From: Arenicellales bacterium
GTDB taxonomy: Bacteria > Pseudomonadota > Gammaproteobacteria > Arenicellales > JAHEKD01
DNA: 64,000 nt
Assembly (NCBI GenBank): GCA_028284225.1
Contig: JANQSD010000013.1
Location: 1-64,000 of the forward strand
Reading direction: 5' to 3'
Made by a program: the position numbers and the translations under genes. Position 1 is the first letter of the stretch, and each line of letters opens with the position of its first letter. The notes below the pieces were generated by a model. It had not been told where the DNA came from and did no database searches. It saw only the letters and a program-made list of their open reading frames with translations. Positions 7,967 through 16,757 of this stretch are shown piece after piece.

Positions 7967-9523
7967 ATGGGCGCAGCAAAAAGAGGCCGTCGCGGCCGAC
8001 GACGCGAAGCACTGGAAAGTTCGGTTTCGCAGCAGTCTAATCATCCGGTTTCTGGTGCAAATTATCGTGCGCCGGTCAATCCCTATCCACCAATAGAAAT
8101 ACTCAGTGAGGACCAGCTAAACAGTATTCACGAGGCCTCGCTCAAAGTGATCGAAGAAACCGGCATGAGGATTCTTTATGATGAAGGTCGGGAGATATTC
8201 AGGCAGGCAGGTGCTGAGGTCAATGACGAGACAATGATGGTCAAGATTGATCGCGGCTTATTGATGGAGTCAGTTGCTAAAGCGCCTTCCAAGATAGAAC
8301 TAGAATATCGCAACCCTGAACGTAATAATGCTATTGGAAAAGGTCATGTCGTATTCTCGGCTGTTGGTGGAGCGCCGAATGTCAGTGACATAGACAATGG
8401 CAAACGCCCTGGCACATTAGAGGATTTCAAGAACTTTCTCAAGCTCTCACAAAGCTTTGACATCGTACACATGGTCGGAGGTGCGCCGGAACCCATTGAT
8501 ATTGATACTTCAATCAGGCATTTGCTGGTCACACAGGCAGATGTCACGCTGACGGATAAATTCCCGCATGTTTACGCCAGGGGTCAGGGTTCGATTGATG
8601 ATGCCCTTGAGATTATCCGAATTGCTAATGGCGTTACTAATGAGCAATTTAGACAAAATGTTTATTGCAACACGGTTGTTAACACCAATTCACCATTGCA
8701 GCTTGATGTGCCCATGACACAGGGTATAGTTGAGTTTGCCAAAGCAGGGCAGCTGACGATTATTACGCCTTTTACGCTCTCCGGCGCTATGGCACCTGTA
8801 ACAATCAGCGGAGCTCTGGTTTTACAGAATCTTGAAGCTCTGGTTGGTATTGCTCTTGCTCAAATTGTTCGTCCGGGTGCACCTGTTGCTTATGGTGGTT
8901 TTACCTCCAATGTGGATATGAAAAGCGGCTCGCCGGCATTCGGTACTCCCGAATATACTAAAGCGGCTTTTGCCAGTGGTCAGCTGGCGCGTTTTTATAA
9001 TGTGCCCTGGCGCTCATCCAATGTTAATGCGTCCAATGCTCCGGATGCACAATCGGCCTATGAGTCAGAAATGGCCCTATGGGGTGCATTAATGGGCGGC
9101 GCAAACCTGATTAAGCATGGCGCAGGTTGGCTGGAGGGTGGGTTAACAGCATCTTACGAAAAATACATTATCGATATTGAGATCATGCAAATGTTCGCCG
9201 AAGTCTTTCATCCGTTTACAGTTACAGTGGAAGATCTGGCATTAGAGGCAATTAAAGATGTCGGGCCTGGCGGCCACTTTTTTGGTACTCAGCATACAAT
9301 GGAGCGTTATAAAACTGCATTTTATGATCCACTAGTCTCGGATTGGCAGAACTATGGCAGTTGGACTGAGGGCGGCAGTAAAGACAGCGCACAGCGTGCG
9401 AATGCAATCTATAAGCAGATACTTAACGATTATGTTCAGCCACAGATGGATCAGGCCAGAATAGATGAGATACAACAGTACGTAGACCGCCGCACCCGTG
9501 AGGGTGGTGTGCAGATGCTATAG
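7967..9523 (+). CDS. Second MttB-family methyltransferase, non-pyrrolysine
   Basis: This 518-aa MttB-superfamily protein is a paralogue of the one at 4158. It shares LSGAMAPVTISGALVLQNLEAL, AQIVRPGAPVAYGGF, FGTPEYTKAAFASGQLAR and GGANLIKHGAGWLEGGLTASYEK, but the two diverge widely elsewhere. The frame is uninterrupted, so there is no pyrrolysine. The N-terminus again has an arginine-rich tail (KRGRRGRRREA). It stands alone on the plus strand, with a divergent ureohydrolase and no corrinoid protein or reactivase nearby. It probably acts on a different or sequential methylated amine from its paralogue; the substrate is unknown. Confidence 0.88.
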   Translation: MGAAKRGRRGRRREALESSVSQQSNHPVSGANYRAPVNPYPPIEILSEDQLNSIHEASLKVIEETGMRILYDEGREIFRQAGAEVNDETMMVKIDRGLLMESVAKAPSKIELEYRNPERNNAIGKGHVVFSAVGGAPNVSDIDNGKRPGTLEDFKNFLKLSQSFDIVHMVGGAPEPIDIDTSIRHLLVTQADVTLTDKFPHVYARGQGSIDDALEIIRIANGVTNEQFRQNVYCNTVVNTNSPLQLDVPMTQGIVEFAKAGQLTIITPFTLSGAMAPVTISGALVLQNLEALVGIALAQIVRPGAPVAYGGFTSNVDMKSGSPAFGTPEYTKAAFASGQLARFYNVPWRSSNVNASNAPDAQSAYESEMALWGALMGGANLIKHGAGWLEGGLTASYEKYIIDIEIMQMFAEVFHPFTVTVEDLALEAIKDVGPGGHFFGTQHTMERYKTAFYDPLVSDWQNYGSWTEGGSKDSAQRANAIYKQILNDYVQPQMDQARIDEIQQYVDRRTREGGVQML

Positions 9524-9531
9524 AGTAAGGT

Positions 9532-9660
9532 TTAGGCGTTCAGAAAGCTGAAAATTAATACCATCAGTGGGATGGCGATCAGGGTTGCTACGTGTATTAC
9601 CTTACCGTTCGTCTGCATTTTTATCATTTGAATTAGTAGTCTTTTATGAGCAATTTTCAT
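9532..9660 (-). CDS. Possible 42-aa single-span membrane protein
   Basis: A short frame from an ATG at 9660 to a TAA at 9532 encodes 42 residues. They consist of a basic N-terminus (MKIAHKRLL), a second basic stretch, and a C-terminal hydrophobic run (about residues 21-40, VIHVATLIAIPLMVLIFSFL) that would span the membrane once. There is no clear Shine-Dalgarno site. Internal ATGs at residues 12 and 15 are alternative starts. It is convergent with the MttB-like gene, 8 bp away. It may be a real small membrane protein or chance; conservation would decide. Confidence 0.3.
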   Translation of the reverse strand: MKIAHKRLLIQMIKMQTNGKVIHVATLIAIPLMVLIFSFLNA

Positions 9661-9890
9661 TTGCAGTAAATAGATATTAACCTTAGTTAAAGTGAATTCT
9701 ACCTATCCCAGTATGAAATATCTGTGAACAATTGTCAACATTTTGTGTGAAATTTTCCACAAAGTTGTATTTTTGAGACATTTTGGCTTGCCAGTAGTAT
9801 AAATTTGTTGATCGATTACTGAGCAAATAAGTAGATGGAAAGATTCCGGGTTAAATTAATATGATTCCAAATGAGTACAGAGGATTGTTG
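9661..9890. other. Gene-free AT-rich spacer with TTTGTG/CACAAA inverted repeat
   Basis: I see no gene here. The only structure is an inverted repeat, TTTGTG at 9742-9747 and CACAAA at 9758-9763, flanking a GAAATTTTC core. It might be a regulator site or promoter element. Confidence 0.35.
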
Positions 9891-10265
9891 TTACTCATCA
9901 ACAACCCGGATATAAAACCGGGAATTTTGGAAGCGATAATCTTCAAACCAGCATACGGGAGTCAAATTTTCACCGACATTAGCTTGAATTAGCTTTGAAT
10001 CTCTTGGCAATGCGTGAAAATATCGTCCGTTTGTAAGTGTTGTAGTCACGGCTGGAAGGCTTGGTAAGTGGTTGCGTAGGCGTAACTGCCCGTGCTCCAT
10101 TTGTTCACCCTCAAATAGCATTACACCGGTACGTGTTTCAGCATTAAATTGATGGATCTTGACAATAATAATTTCGTTGCAGGTCAGTGATTTATTAATC
10201 AACACGGAATCACAACCTGTGAGTAATAAGACAAAACTGACCAAAATGACAAATTTATTGATCAT
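9891..10265 (-). CDS. Hypothetical lipoprotein
   Basis: This 124-aa protein has a lipoprotein signal peptide, MINKFVILVSFVLLLTGC, with a lipobox (LLTGC) and cysteine at residue 18, so the mature part would be lipid-anchored. The remainder (about 105 residues) is soluble and not recognised. It sits upstream of gloB on the same strand with a 137-bp gap, so co-transcription is uncertain. No function is proposed. Confidence 0.7.
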   Translation of the reverse strand: MINKFVILVSFVLLLTGCDSVLINKSLTCNEIIIVKIHQFNAETRTGVMLFEGEQMEHGQLRLRNHLPSLPAVTTTLTNGRYFHALPRDSKLIQANVGENLTPVCWFEDYRFQNSRFYIRVVDE

Positions 10266-10402
10266 AGAATACCCCCGTACTTAAGTTAATTTAGAACCCC
10301 TATCTCAAAATACTCTTTTACCTCAAATGAACTGCGCTTTTCGCCCACTTTTGTCTGGTCTGAACATCGCTTAACTATTTTGAGGTAGGTTAACGTTAAT
10401 TT

Positions 10403-11194
10403 CTACCAATTATTTCTCAGTTCACGTAGTTTTAGAAAAACAGCTTGCCTTGAAGGTTCGGCACCCAGTTCTGGATATCGGTTCGTCAGATTCTTGATCA
10501 CAGCTGTTTCACTCAATCTTAGAAATGTATTAAACGCTTTTTCCTGGCCGATATTAGTAATGATCTGATTTTCAGGGGAATGATGATTGGCTTGCTGCAG
10601 CATTTGCTTAGCAGCCTGATTGTCAGCTTCAATGCTTAAGGTGAATTCAAGGTTGGTTTGCATATAATCATGGCCGGGGTAGATGCGTGTGGAATCAGTC
10701 AGTTTGCTGATTTTGTTCTCAAATGTTTCGTAGAGTGTTATCGCATCGCCGCTATGAACATTGCCGGCACCGGCATTAAAAATAGTATCACCACAAAGCA
10801 GTTCAGGTGTCTGCGTATTAGAGAGCAATGAAATATGCGGCAGTGTATGGCCGGACGTGTCAATAATATCGAACACAATTGATTCGCCTAAATTAATCTG
10901 ATCGCCTTCGTTTAGCCATTGATCAACATTATTAATTGCGGCATTTGTTGGTGCCAATAATGGTGCGCCCGTAGCAGTGATCACATCGGCATTGCCGGCT
11001 ATATGGTCACCATGATCATGGGTATTTACGACGGCTTTTACAGTCCAGCTGTTTTGCTTAACTACCACCAGGATTTGATCGACAGCAAAAGGATCAATCA
11101 CCAGTGCTTCACCGGTTTTTCGGCACACGGCAATGTAATTATAGTTTCGCAGATTGTTAGCTAACCAAAGTCGTTCTATGTGTAAATCGTCCAT
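10403..11194 (-). CDS. gloB: Hydroxyacylglutathione hydrolase (glyoxalase II)
   Basis: This 263-aa metallo-beta-lactamase-fold enzyme hydrolyses S-lactoylglutathione to lactate and glutathione, the second step of methylglyoxal detoxification. The metal motif THDHGDH is at residues 58-64, further ligands are in DTSGHTLPH, CGDTIF and YPGHDY, and a C-terminal substrate-binding domain ends with LRELRNNW, typical of GloB. The length matches the family. It is co-directional with the metC-like gene 16 bp upstream, so the two are probably transcribed together. Both concern sulfur compounds. Confidence 0.93.
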   Translation of the reverse strand: MDDLHIERLWLANNLRNYNYIAVCRKTGEALVIDPFAVDQILVVVKQNSWTVKAVVNTHDHGDHIAGNADVITATGAPLLAPTNAAINNVDQWLNEGDQINLGESIVFDIIDTSGHTLPHISLLSNTQTPELLCGDTIFNAGAGNVHSGDAITLYETFENKISKLTDSTRIYPGHDYMQTNLEFTLSIEADNQAAKQMLQQANHHSPENQIITNIGQEKAFNTFLRLSETAVIKNLTNRYPELGAEPSRQAVFLKLRELRNNW

Positions 11195-11210
11195 TTTATG
11201 TACCCATTTT

Positions 11211-12404
11211 CTATGCCTTTGCGTTATTCATACGGTCAAAGCCTGCTCTAAGATCATGTTTAAGGTCTTCAATATCCTCCAGGCCGATATGAATGCGCAT
11301 AATTATACCTTGCTCCTGCCAGGGCTCGGCGGTTCTGATGCTGGACATAAATCCGGGCACGAGTAGACTTTCATAACCTCCCCAGCTATAACCCATGCCG
11401 AATAACGACATGTGATCGAGCAGGGCAGCCAAGGCCGGTTTGTCAACCGGATGGAGCACAAAGCCAAATAGACTGCTGGCACCTTTGAAATCGCGTTTCC
11501 AGAGCTGATAGTCCGGATGATCCTCGCGGGCCGGATGAATAACATATTTGACTTCCGCTTGCTCACTCAGCCATTGTGCCATTTCCAGTCCGCTACGCTG
11601 ATGGTGTTTTAATCTTGTTTCCAGGCTGCGCAGGCCGCGCAGCAGCAAATAGCAATCATCCGGGCCGATATGATTACCCATAAGCTGAGCATAGTAGTGA
11701 ATTTTAGGGTAAAGCTTTTCATTGGCCGTAATGCTACCGCCCATCACATCTGAGTGCCCGCTGAAATATTTAGTGGCAGCGTGGATTGAAATGTCAACAC
11801 CCTGGTTTAAGGGCTGATAGAAAAGAGGTGTGGCCCAGGTATTATCAAGTAAAGTAGTAATCTTGTGCGCTTGAGCGACCTGTACAATTGTTGGAACATC
11901 CTGAATTTCAAATGTATATGATCCGGGTGATTCAAGATAGATGGCACGGGTATTAGGTTTGATTAGTGTTTCTATTTCGTCCCCCATTCTGGGTGGGAAA
12001 TAAGTGACTTCAATATTCTGACGACGCAGAACATTATCGCAAAATGCGCGTGTTGGACCATAAACGGAATCGGCTATTAATAAATGATCACCTGAGTCGA
12101 GCACGGCACCGATTGCCAGTGTGATTGCCATTAATCCAGAGGCGGTAATTATCGTATCATGCCCGTTTTCCAGATTGGTTATAGCTTGAGCCAGGGCATA
12201 GTGTACGGTGGTGCCGTGAATACCATAGGTGCTATGGCCGGGTAAACTGGCGGCCTTTTGCCGATCCTCAATCTGTTCCAGGGTATCGAACAATATGGTT
12301 GATGCATGAAATACCGGTGGATTTACAGCGCCTTTGGTTGGATAGATAGTTGCATCTTCATGTAGAGTGCGAGTGGTTAACTTGAATTTGCTGTAATCGC
12401 TCAT
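11211..12404 (-). CDS. metC: Cystathionine beta-lyase
   Basis: This 397-aa PLP-dependent lyase belongs to the Cys/Met metabolism family and would cleave cystathionine to homocysteine, pyruvate and ammonia. The PLP lysine is in HAATKYFSGHSD (about residue 212). TYGIHGTTVHYALAQAI and the C-terminal GYSWGGYESL fit the MetC branch better than MetB. I chose the ATG at 12404 (MSDYSKFKLTTRTLH) over a longer TTG-initiated form. The gene is followed after 16 bp by gloB. It is separated from the upstream kbp-like gene by a strong terminator. A different C-S lyase activity remains possible. Confidence 0.88.
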   Translation of the reverse strand: MSDYSKFKLTTRTLHEDATIYPTKGAVNPPVFHASTILFDTLEQIEDRQKAASLPGHSTYGIHGTTVHYALAQAITNLENGHDTIITASGLMAITLAIGAVLDSGDHLLIADSVYGPTRAFCDNVLRRQNIEVTYFPPRMGDEIETLIKPNTRAIYLESPGSYTFEIQDVPTIVQVAQAHKITTLLDNTWATPLFYQPLNQGVDISIHAATKYFSGHSDVMGGSITANEKLYPKIHYYAQLMGNHIGPDDCYLLLRGLRSLETRLKHHQRSGLEMAQWLSEQAEVKYVIHPAREDHPDYQLWKRDFKGASSLFGFVLHPVDKPALAALLDHMSLFGMGYSWGGYESLLVPGFMSSIRTAEPWQEQGIIMRIHIGLEDIEDLKHDLRAGFDRMNNAKA

Positions 12405-12440
12405 CTGAATGCCCGAGAATAATTGGGTCAATCATACACA

Positions 12441-12469
12441 AAAAAAGCGCTTCAAATGAAGCGCTTTTT
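12441..12469 (-). terminator. Rho-independent terminator after the BON-LysM gene
   Basis: AAAAAGCGCTTCA and its exact complement form a 13-bp stem with a 2-nt loop, flanked by A-run and T-run on opposite sides, 17 bp downstream of the stop codon at 12486. Read on the minus strand it ends in a U-tract. The symmetry would let it work in both directions, but only the minus strand has a gene reading in. Confidence 0.9.
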
Positions 12470-12485
12470 GCTGGAATAAGATTCC

Positions 12486-12938
12486 TTATGCGACTTGGCC
12501 TTCGCTATCCTTGGGGATGCGGATTTTTTGACCGGGGAAGATTAAATCAGGATCCTGGATTACTTCGCGATTAGCTTCAAAAATCTCAGGATAACGGTTA
12601 CCGTCACCTAAATGTTTGCTGGCAATAGCCCAAAGCGTATCACCCGATTGAATTTCATAGTAAGTGACTTTGTCTTCTTCAATCTCCGGGGCGCTGACAC
12701 CATCAGCTTTTACTTCGCTAACACCTTCCACGTTGCCGGCCATGAGTATAGCCTTTTCCAGCGCTTCGGCACTTTCAGCTTCGCCGGAAAGTGTAGCAAC
12801 ACCGTCATTTACCTCGACTTTAAGGTTGTCAAGACCAGGGTTGTTGTCTTCGATGTGTGCTTGAATTTTATCGCCAGCATCTTCTTCGCGATCAAACAAT
12901 TTTCTACCAATATTAGCGGCAAAATCAAAAAGTCCCAT
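12486..12938 (-). CDS. kbp: BON-LysM potassium-binding protein (Kbp/YgaU-like)
   Basis: This 150-aa protein matches E. coli Kbp (YgaU), a cytoplasmic K+-binding protein, in length and domain order. It starts MGLFDFAANIGRKLF, has a BON domain at about residues 20-90 (VEVNDGVATLSGEAESAEALEKAI), and a LysM domain at about 95-145 (YYEIQSGDTLWAIASKHLGD to LIFPGQKIRIP). There is no signal peptide. A good ribosome site (TAGGAG) precedes the ATG. It ends in its own terminator, so it is probably monocistronic. Confidence 0.9.
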   Translation of the reverse strand: MGLFDFAANIGRKLFDREEDAGDKIQAHIEDNNPGLDNLKVEVNDGVATLSGEAESAEALEKAILMAGNVEGVSEVKADGVSAPEIEEDKVTYYEIQSGDTLWAIASKHLGDGNRYPEIFEANREVIQDPDLIFPGQKIRIPKDSEGQVA

Positions 12939-13042
12939 TATTTGGCTCCTATTACTGTAGGGTTGGTTTTAAGTGGCTAAACTATACAATAAATCGCTAA
13001 ATTAGTCTGCGCTTTAAGCTTGTTTTAACAATCGTTAGCATA

Positions 13043-13192
13043 TCAGTTTTCGTTTTTTTGTTTGTCTAGTTCCTGTTGTAAGGATCGTGTATAGCGGCTT
13101 TGCTGCAAACCCCTAAGTACCCAGCCCATTATAAAACCGATCAACAAAGCGGCTAATAAATAAAGAATTATTTCACTAATTAAATACAGCAT
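13043..13192 (-). CDS. Small membrane protein with coiled C-terminus
   Basis: This is a 49-residue protein from the ATG at 13192. Residues 2-28 are strongly hydrophobic (LYLISEIILYLLAALLIGFI), followed by a charged helix (LQQSRYTRSLQQELDKQKNEN). An upstream in-frame ATG would add 14 residues that look non-coding. The layout recalls small LapA/YtxH-like single-span proteins, but no family is assigned. It is divergent from ddl. Confidence 0.5.
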   Translation of the reverse strand: MLYLISEIILYLLAALLIGFIMGWVLRGLQQSRYTRSLQQELDKQKNEN

Positions 13193-13267
13193 GTCCGTGT
13201 TCGATAATTGTAGACAGGGGACAGAGACTAGCATAATCTTTGGCTCACATCATTTAAGATTAAGCAC

Positions 13268-14371
13268 ATGAAAAAAATAAAAGTGGGTGTGTTATTCGGT
13301 GGACAATCTGCCGAGCACGAGGTGTCACTGGTTTCTGCGCGCCATGTTGTTGCCGCTATGGATAAAAGTAAGTATGAAATCAGTTTGATTGGTATTACCC
13401 ATACCGGTAACTGGTTATTGGCCGATGATCAGTCTAAAGCGCTTGCACACAAGACTGTTGACGAACAGGCTTTACCGGCAGTGACTCTGGACTACACCGG
13501 TTCGGATCGCTCGCTTAAGCGTAACGAACATGGTGTGATTTCTGAGGCGATTACAGAGCTTGATGTAATTTTCCCGGTACTGCATGGGCCTCATGGCGAA
13601 GATGGTACTGTTCAAGGGCTATTCGAACTCGCCAATGTGCCTTATGTGGGTTGTGGTGTAGCGGCATCTGCTCTGGCGATGGATAAGGTATTGGCCAAAC
13701 AGGCGTTTCAGGCAGTTGGCATTCCCCAAACTGACTATCAGGCCTATCGCAGTCACCAGTGGCAGCAAGACCAGGCGGCTGTAATTAAGTCGATTGAAGA
13801 TAAGTTTAACTACCCGGTATTTGTTAAACCTGCAAATATGGGATCCAGTGTAGGTATTAGCAAAGCGCATGATCAGAATGAACTTGTAACCGGTATCAAT
13901 CTGGCGCTGAACTATGACCTTAAAATCATCATAGAAGAATCTGCCGAAGGGTTTCGTGAAGTTGAGTGCGCCGTATTGGGCAATGAGAATGCTAAAGCCT
14001 CTGTTGTGGGTGAGATTATTCCCGGAAAAGAATTCTATGATTACGAAACTAAATATATTGATGATAAATCGGAGTTAATTATCCCGGCAGATTTACCGGA
14101 ACAGGCCGCAAAACAAATCCAGCACTATGCCGTAAAAGCATTTCAAGCGATTGACGGCAGTGGCTTGGCACGTGTGGATTTCTTTATCAGCACAGATAAT
14201 CAGGTTATTTATATTAATGAAATTAACACCATGCCGGGATTTACGCCGATCAGCATGTACCCCAAACTGTGGCAGGCTAGTGGTGTTGAATATCCGGATT
14301 TGATCGATAAATTGATTTCTCTAGGATTAGAAAAATCAATTCAAAAACAAAAGCTTAAAACAGAAATTTAG
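13268..14371 (+). CDS. ddlA: D-alanine--D-alanine ligase
   Basis: This 367-aa ATP-grasp enzyme joins two D-alanines for peptidoglycan precursor synthesis. The N-terminal motif VGVLFGGQSAEHEVSLVSA, the middle KPANMGSSVGISK and the C-terminal EINTMPGFTPISMYP (metal-binding asparagine and glutamate) are intact. The length and spacing fit the DdlA type rather than the shorter DdlB. It is a single gene, not in a mur/fts cluster, and is convergent with the HAD phosphatase gene 14 bp away. Confidence 0.95.
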   Translation: MKKIKVGVLFGGQSAEHEVSLVSARHVVAAMDKSKYEISLIGITHTGNWLLADDQSKALAHKTVDEQALPAVTLDYTGSDRSLKRNEHGVISEAITELDVIFPVLHGPHGEDGTVQGLFELANVPYVGCGVAASALAMDKVLAKQAFQAVGIPQTDYQAYRSHQWQQDQAAVIKSIEDKFNYPVFVKPANMGSSVGISKAHDQNELVTGINLALNYDLKIIIEESAEGFREVECAVLGNENAKASVVGEIIPGKEFYDYETKYIDDKSELIIPADLPEQAAKQIQHYAVKAFQAIDGSGLARVDFFISTDNQVIYINEINTMPGFTPISMYPKLWQASGVEYPDLIDKLISLGLEKSIQKQKLKTEI

Positions 14372-14384
14372 AATATACATTAGG

Positions 14385-15134
14385 CTATTTAAGGTTAATA
14401 TGCTGGATGGAATCTAGTATGGCATGAGTGTAAGGGCATAGCATGTCAGCCGTACCTGCACCGGTCAGCACTCCGATTGAAACTGCTCCGGCTTGCTGAG
14501 CCATATAAACGTCGCCTACAGTATCACCCACCATGGCTATTTTCGAAACCTGTGTACCCCACATACGGGCTATTCTATGCAACAAATCCGGATCAGGCTT
14601 TGCGGGTAAGCCGAGGTCATCACCACAGGCAATAAAAATTGACTCTGTATCGCATTGTAGTTTTTCTAATGTATCCAAGGTGCCATGGCGATTATCAGCT
14701 GTGGCGACGCCCACCTTAATTCCACTGACTTTGAGGGTATTAAAAAATTCGGGCAAATTTGCAGTGGGTGTCAATTGGTCCAAAGTTGGCGGTGTTTCAG
14801 CAGCTTGTTTGAATATTTTAAAAACCCGTTGCTCTGCATCAGTCCATTTCATCCCATGCTGATATAAAACAGTCGCGACGACTGTGTAAATTTTGTCGAA
14901 TGTGGAGATCGAATAAGGCCCGTCAAACGAGTGCATGGTTTCTGGGTCCACCCCTAATGTCTTGAAAACATTTGCAGTGATTATTTCTTTATCATCAAAG
15001 GGCTCAACCAAATCATCGACCGCTTTACGCAGAATTGGTCCCCAAGTGGCATGAAAGTCGATTAAGGTACCGTCTTTATCAAACACAATTCCGTCAATTT
15101 CATGGGTTTGGCCGTTGAGAATAATTGCAGGCAT
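14385..15134 (-). CDS. HAD-superfamily phosphatase (phosphoglycolate phosphatase-like)
   Basis: This 249-aa HAD hydrolase has motif I DKDGTL (nucleophile D19, acid D21), a helical cap at about residues 30-120, motif II VATAD, the KPDPD loop and motif III MVGDTVGDVYMAQQAG. The layout fits the Gph/PGP-like branch of small-molecule phosphatases. It is divergent from the glycosyltransferase gene at 15191 and convergent with ddl. The substrate is not determinable. Confidence 0.85.
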   Translation of the reverse strand: MPAIILNGQTHEIDGIVFDKDGTLIDFHATWGPILRKAVDDLVEPFDDKEIITANVFKTLGVDPETMHSFDGPYSISTFDKIYTVVATVLYQHGMKWTDAEQRVFKIFKQAAETPPTLDQLTPTANLPEFFNTLKVSGIKVGVATADNRHGTLDTLEKLQCDTESIFIACGDDLGLPAKPDPDLLHRIARMWGTQVSKIAMVGDTVGDVYMAQQAGAVSIGVLTGAGTADMLCPYTHAILDSIQHINLK

Positions 15135-15190
15135 GCGTATTAGCTCAGTGATATGATTCGATCTCGTAACTATACTTAAATTCTTTTGGG

Positions 15191-16252
15191 ATGAAAGTCT
15201 TAATTATCCGGTTAAAGCAAATAGGTGACTCTATATTGGCGTTGCCGGTTTGTAATACATTGCGAAAATCCGCACCTGATGCTGAAATCCATTTCATGCT
15301 CTATGAGCATATTGCCCCGTTGTTTGAATACCACCCGGCTATCGATAAGATCGTTACCATTACTCCTCATGAACGTAACAATAAACGTGCATTTCTTGAA
15401 AAACTCAAACAAATACGCGCACAAAAGTATGATGCTGTATTAGATATCATTAATACCCCGACTAGTTTGATTATTACTCGTTTTACCGGAGCGAAAATAC
15501 AGGCAGGATTTGCTAGTGAGAAATTTCGTAGCAAATTCTATCCGCACAAGGTTCGCCGCTTGGGTCAGGGTGCAGGCAAACGTAAAGTCCCCATTCTGGA
15601 AGTCTTGAACATTCCTCTTGATTATGATTACAGTATTGATATACCGCTACCGGGCGATGAAGTTGAAGCAATGCAGGTAGCGTTACAAGAAGCTGGAATA
15701 GTTAAATCCAGGCCGTTAATTGCGATGATGGTGTACAGTCGGCGTGATTATAAAATCTGGCCCGCCAAATATTTTATCGAACTGTCTGATTATTTGATCA
15801 GTAAATATAACGCTCAGATCTATTTTGTCTACGGTCCGGGTGAAGAGGATGCGGTAAATGCTATCGCTGAGCAAGTTGAACGCAGCGAATCTGTATTTAC
15901 CCAACCGCAGGCACCCAGTACACGTGATCTGGCATGTTTATTACATTGTGTTGACTTTTTTATTGGTAATGACGGCGGGCCAAGGCACATTTCTCAGGCA
16001 GTTGGAACATCCACTTTTTCAATATTTTCACCGCTTATTTCAAAACGGGGATGGATACCCAATTATCCAGACCCTAAGCATCAGGCCATTGATATAACTG
16101 ATGTAGAGGGTATCAGTGACAAACAAAAAGAAAAATTCAAACAAAACTTGCAGGACTATTATCTTAAAATTACTCCCCAAATGGTTATTGAGCGACTCGA
16201 TAAGATGCTGGAAAATAGGGACAAGTTTAAGTTGAGTCATAACAATGAATGA
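15191..16252 (+). CDS. Glycosyltransferase family 9 (heptosyltransferase-like)
   Basis: This 353-aa protein has the GT9/ADP-heptose:LPS heptosyltransferase layout. The N-terminus MKVLIIRLKQIGDSILALPV and the C-terminal acceptor/nucleotide site FIGNDGGPRHISQAVGTSTFSIFSP are diagnostic. It probably adds a sugar to the lipopolysaccharide core at the inner membrane. It overlaps the next gene by 8 bp, implying translational coupling. With the acyltransferase and LPS-kinase genes at 17.6-19.6 kb it suggests a scattered LPS-modification region. Confidence 0.87.
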   Translation: MKVLIIRLKQIGDSILALPVCNTLRKSAPDAEIHFMLYEHIAPLFEYHPAIDKIVTITPHERNNKRAFLEKLKQIRAQKYDAVLDIINTPTSLIITRFTGAKIQAGFASEKFRSKFYPHKVRRLGQGAGKRKVPILEVLNIPLDYDYSIDIPLPGDEVEAMQVALQEAGIVKSRPLIAMMVYSRRDYKIWPAKYFIELSDYLISKYNAQIYFVYGPGEEDAVNAIAEQVERSESVFTQPQAPSTRDLACLLHCVDFFIGNDGGPRHISQAVGTSTFSIFSPLISKRGWIPNYPDPKHQAIDITDVEGISDKQKEKFKQNLQDYYLKITPQMVIERLDKMLENRDKFKLSHNNE

Positions 16253-16655
16253 AAGCCGAGTTGATGTTGTCCAGGTAAAATTACCTGTATCCGAGTTTGT
16301 GGACCGTTATTTGATCAGTGTTCTAAAACTAAATAAATTCACCGAGGCCGGTAAATCCAATACACAAGCATTACAGCAATGGATTGCTGGACATGATGAT
16401 GATTATCAAAAAATCATTAACTCATCGGATAAAGTCAAACAGGCGAGTGATGAGCTATCTGATGTGCATTCAAAGTTATGGGATTTAGAAGACCTTGTGC
16501 GTTCCCCCGAAGCCGAAAACACTGATTACTTTGCCAAGATAGCCAAACAGATTTTTGCCTTAAACACACAGCGCCATAAACTCAAACATGCTATCGATCA
16601 GGAGTTACCTTCATTAGCATTCGGCCCACGTTTGTATGATAAGGGGATTGAATAA
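16245..16655 (+). CDS. DUF6165-like protein coupled to glycosyltransferase
   Basis: This 136-aa protein starts with a VQVKLPVSEFVDRYLISVLKL stretch and has a later KLWDLEDLVRSPEA and ALNTQRHKLKHAIDQEL. That pattern resembles DUF6165 proteins, small helical proteins often found beside sugar transferases. There is no signal peptide or membrane segment. The start overlaps the end of the glycosyltransferase gene by 8 bp, so the two probably work together. The function of the family is not known to me. Confidence 0.7.
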   Translation: MNESRVDVVQVKLPVSEFVDRYLISVLKLNKFTEAGKSNTQALQQWIAGHDDDYQKIINSSDKVKQASDELSDVHSKLWDLEDLVRSPEAENTDYFAKIAKQIFALNTQRHKLKHAIDQELPSLAFGPRLYDKGIE

Positions 16656-16757
16656 AGGTTCTAAATTCGGGTTAAAAAGTGAATTATTCCCACTGACACG
16701 GCGAATTCGCATTGTTAGAATGCCGTTGTCAAATAAAAACTATAGGAGACTGGTTTT

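Noticed and set aside
4158-9523. Pyrrolysine-containing MttB
   Set aside because: Both MttB-like frames run uninterrupted with no in-frame amber codon, and no pyl genes are in the window.
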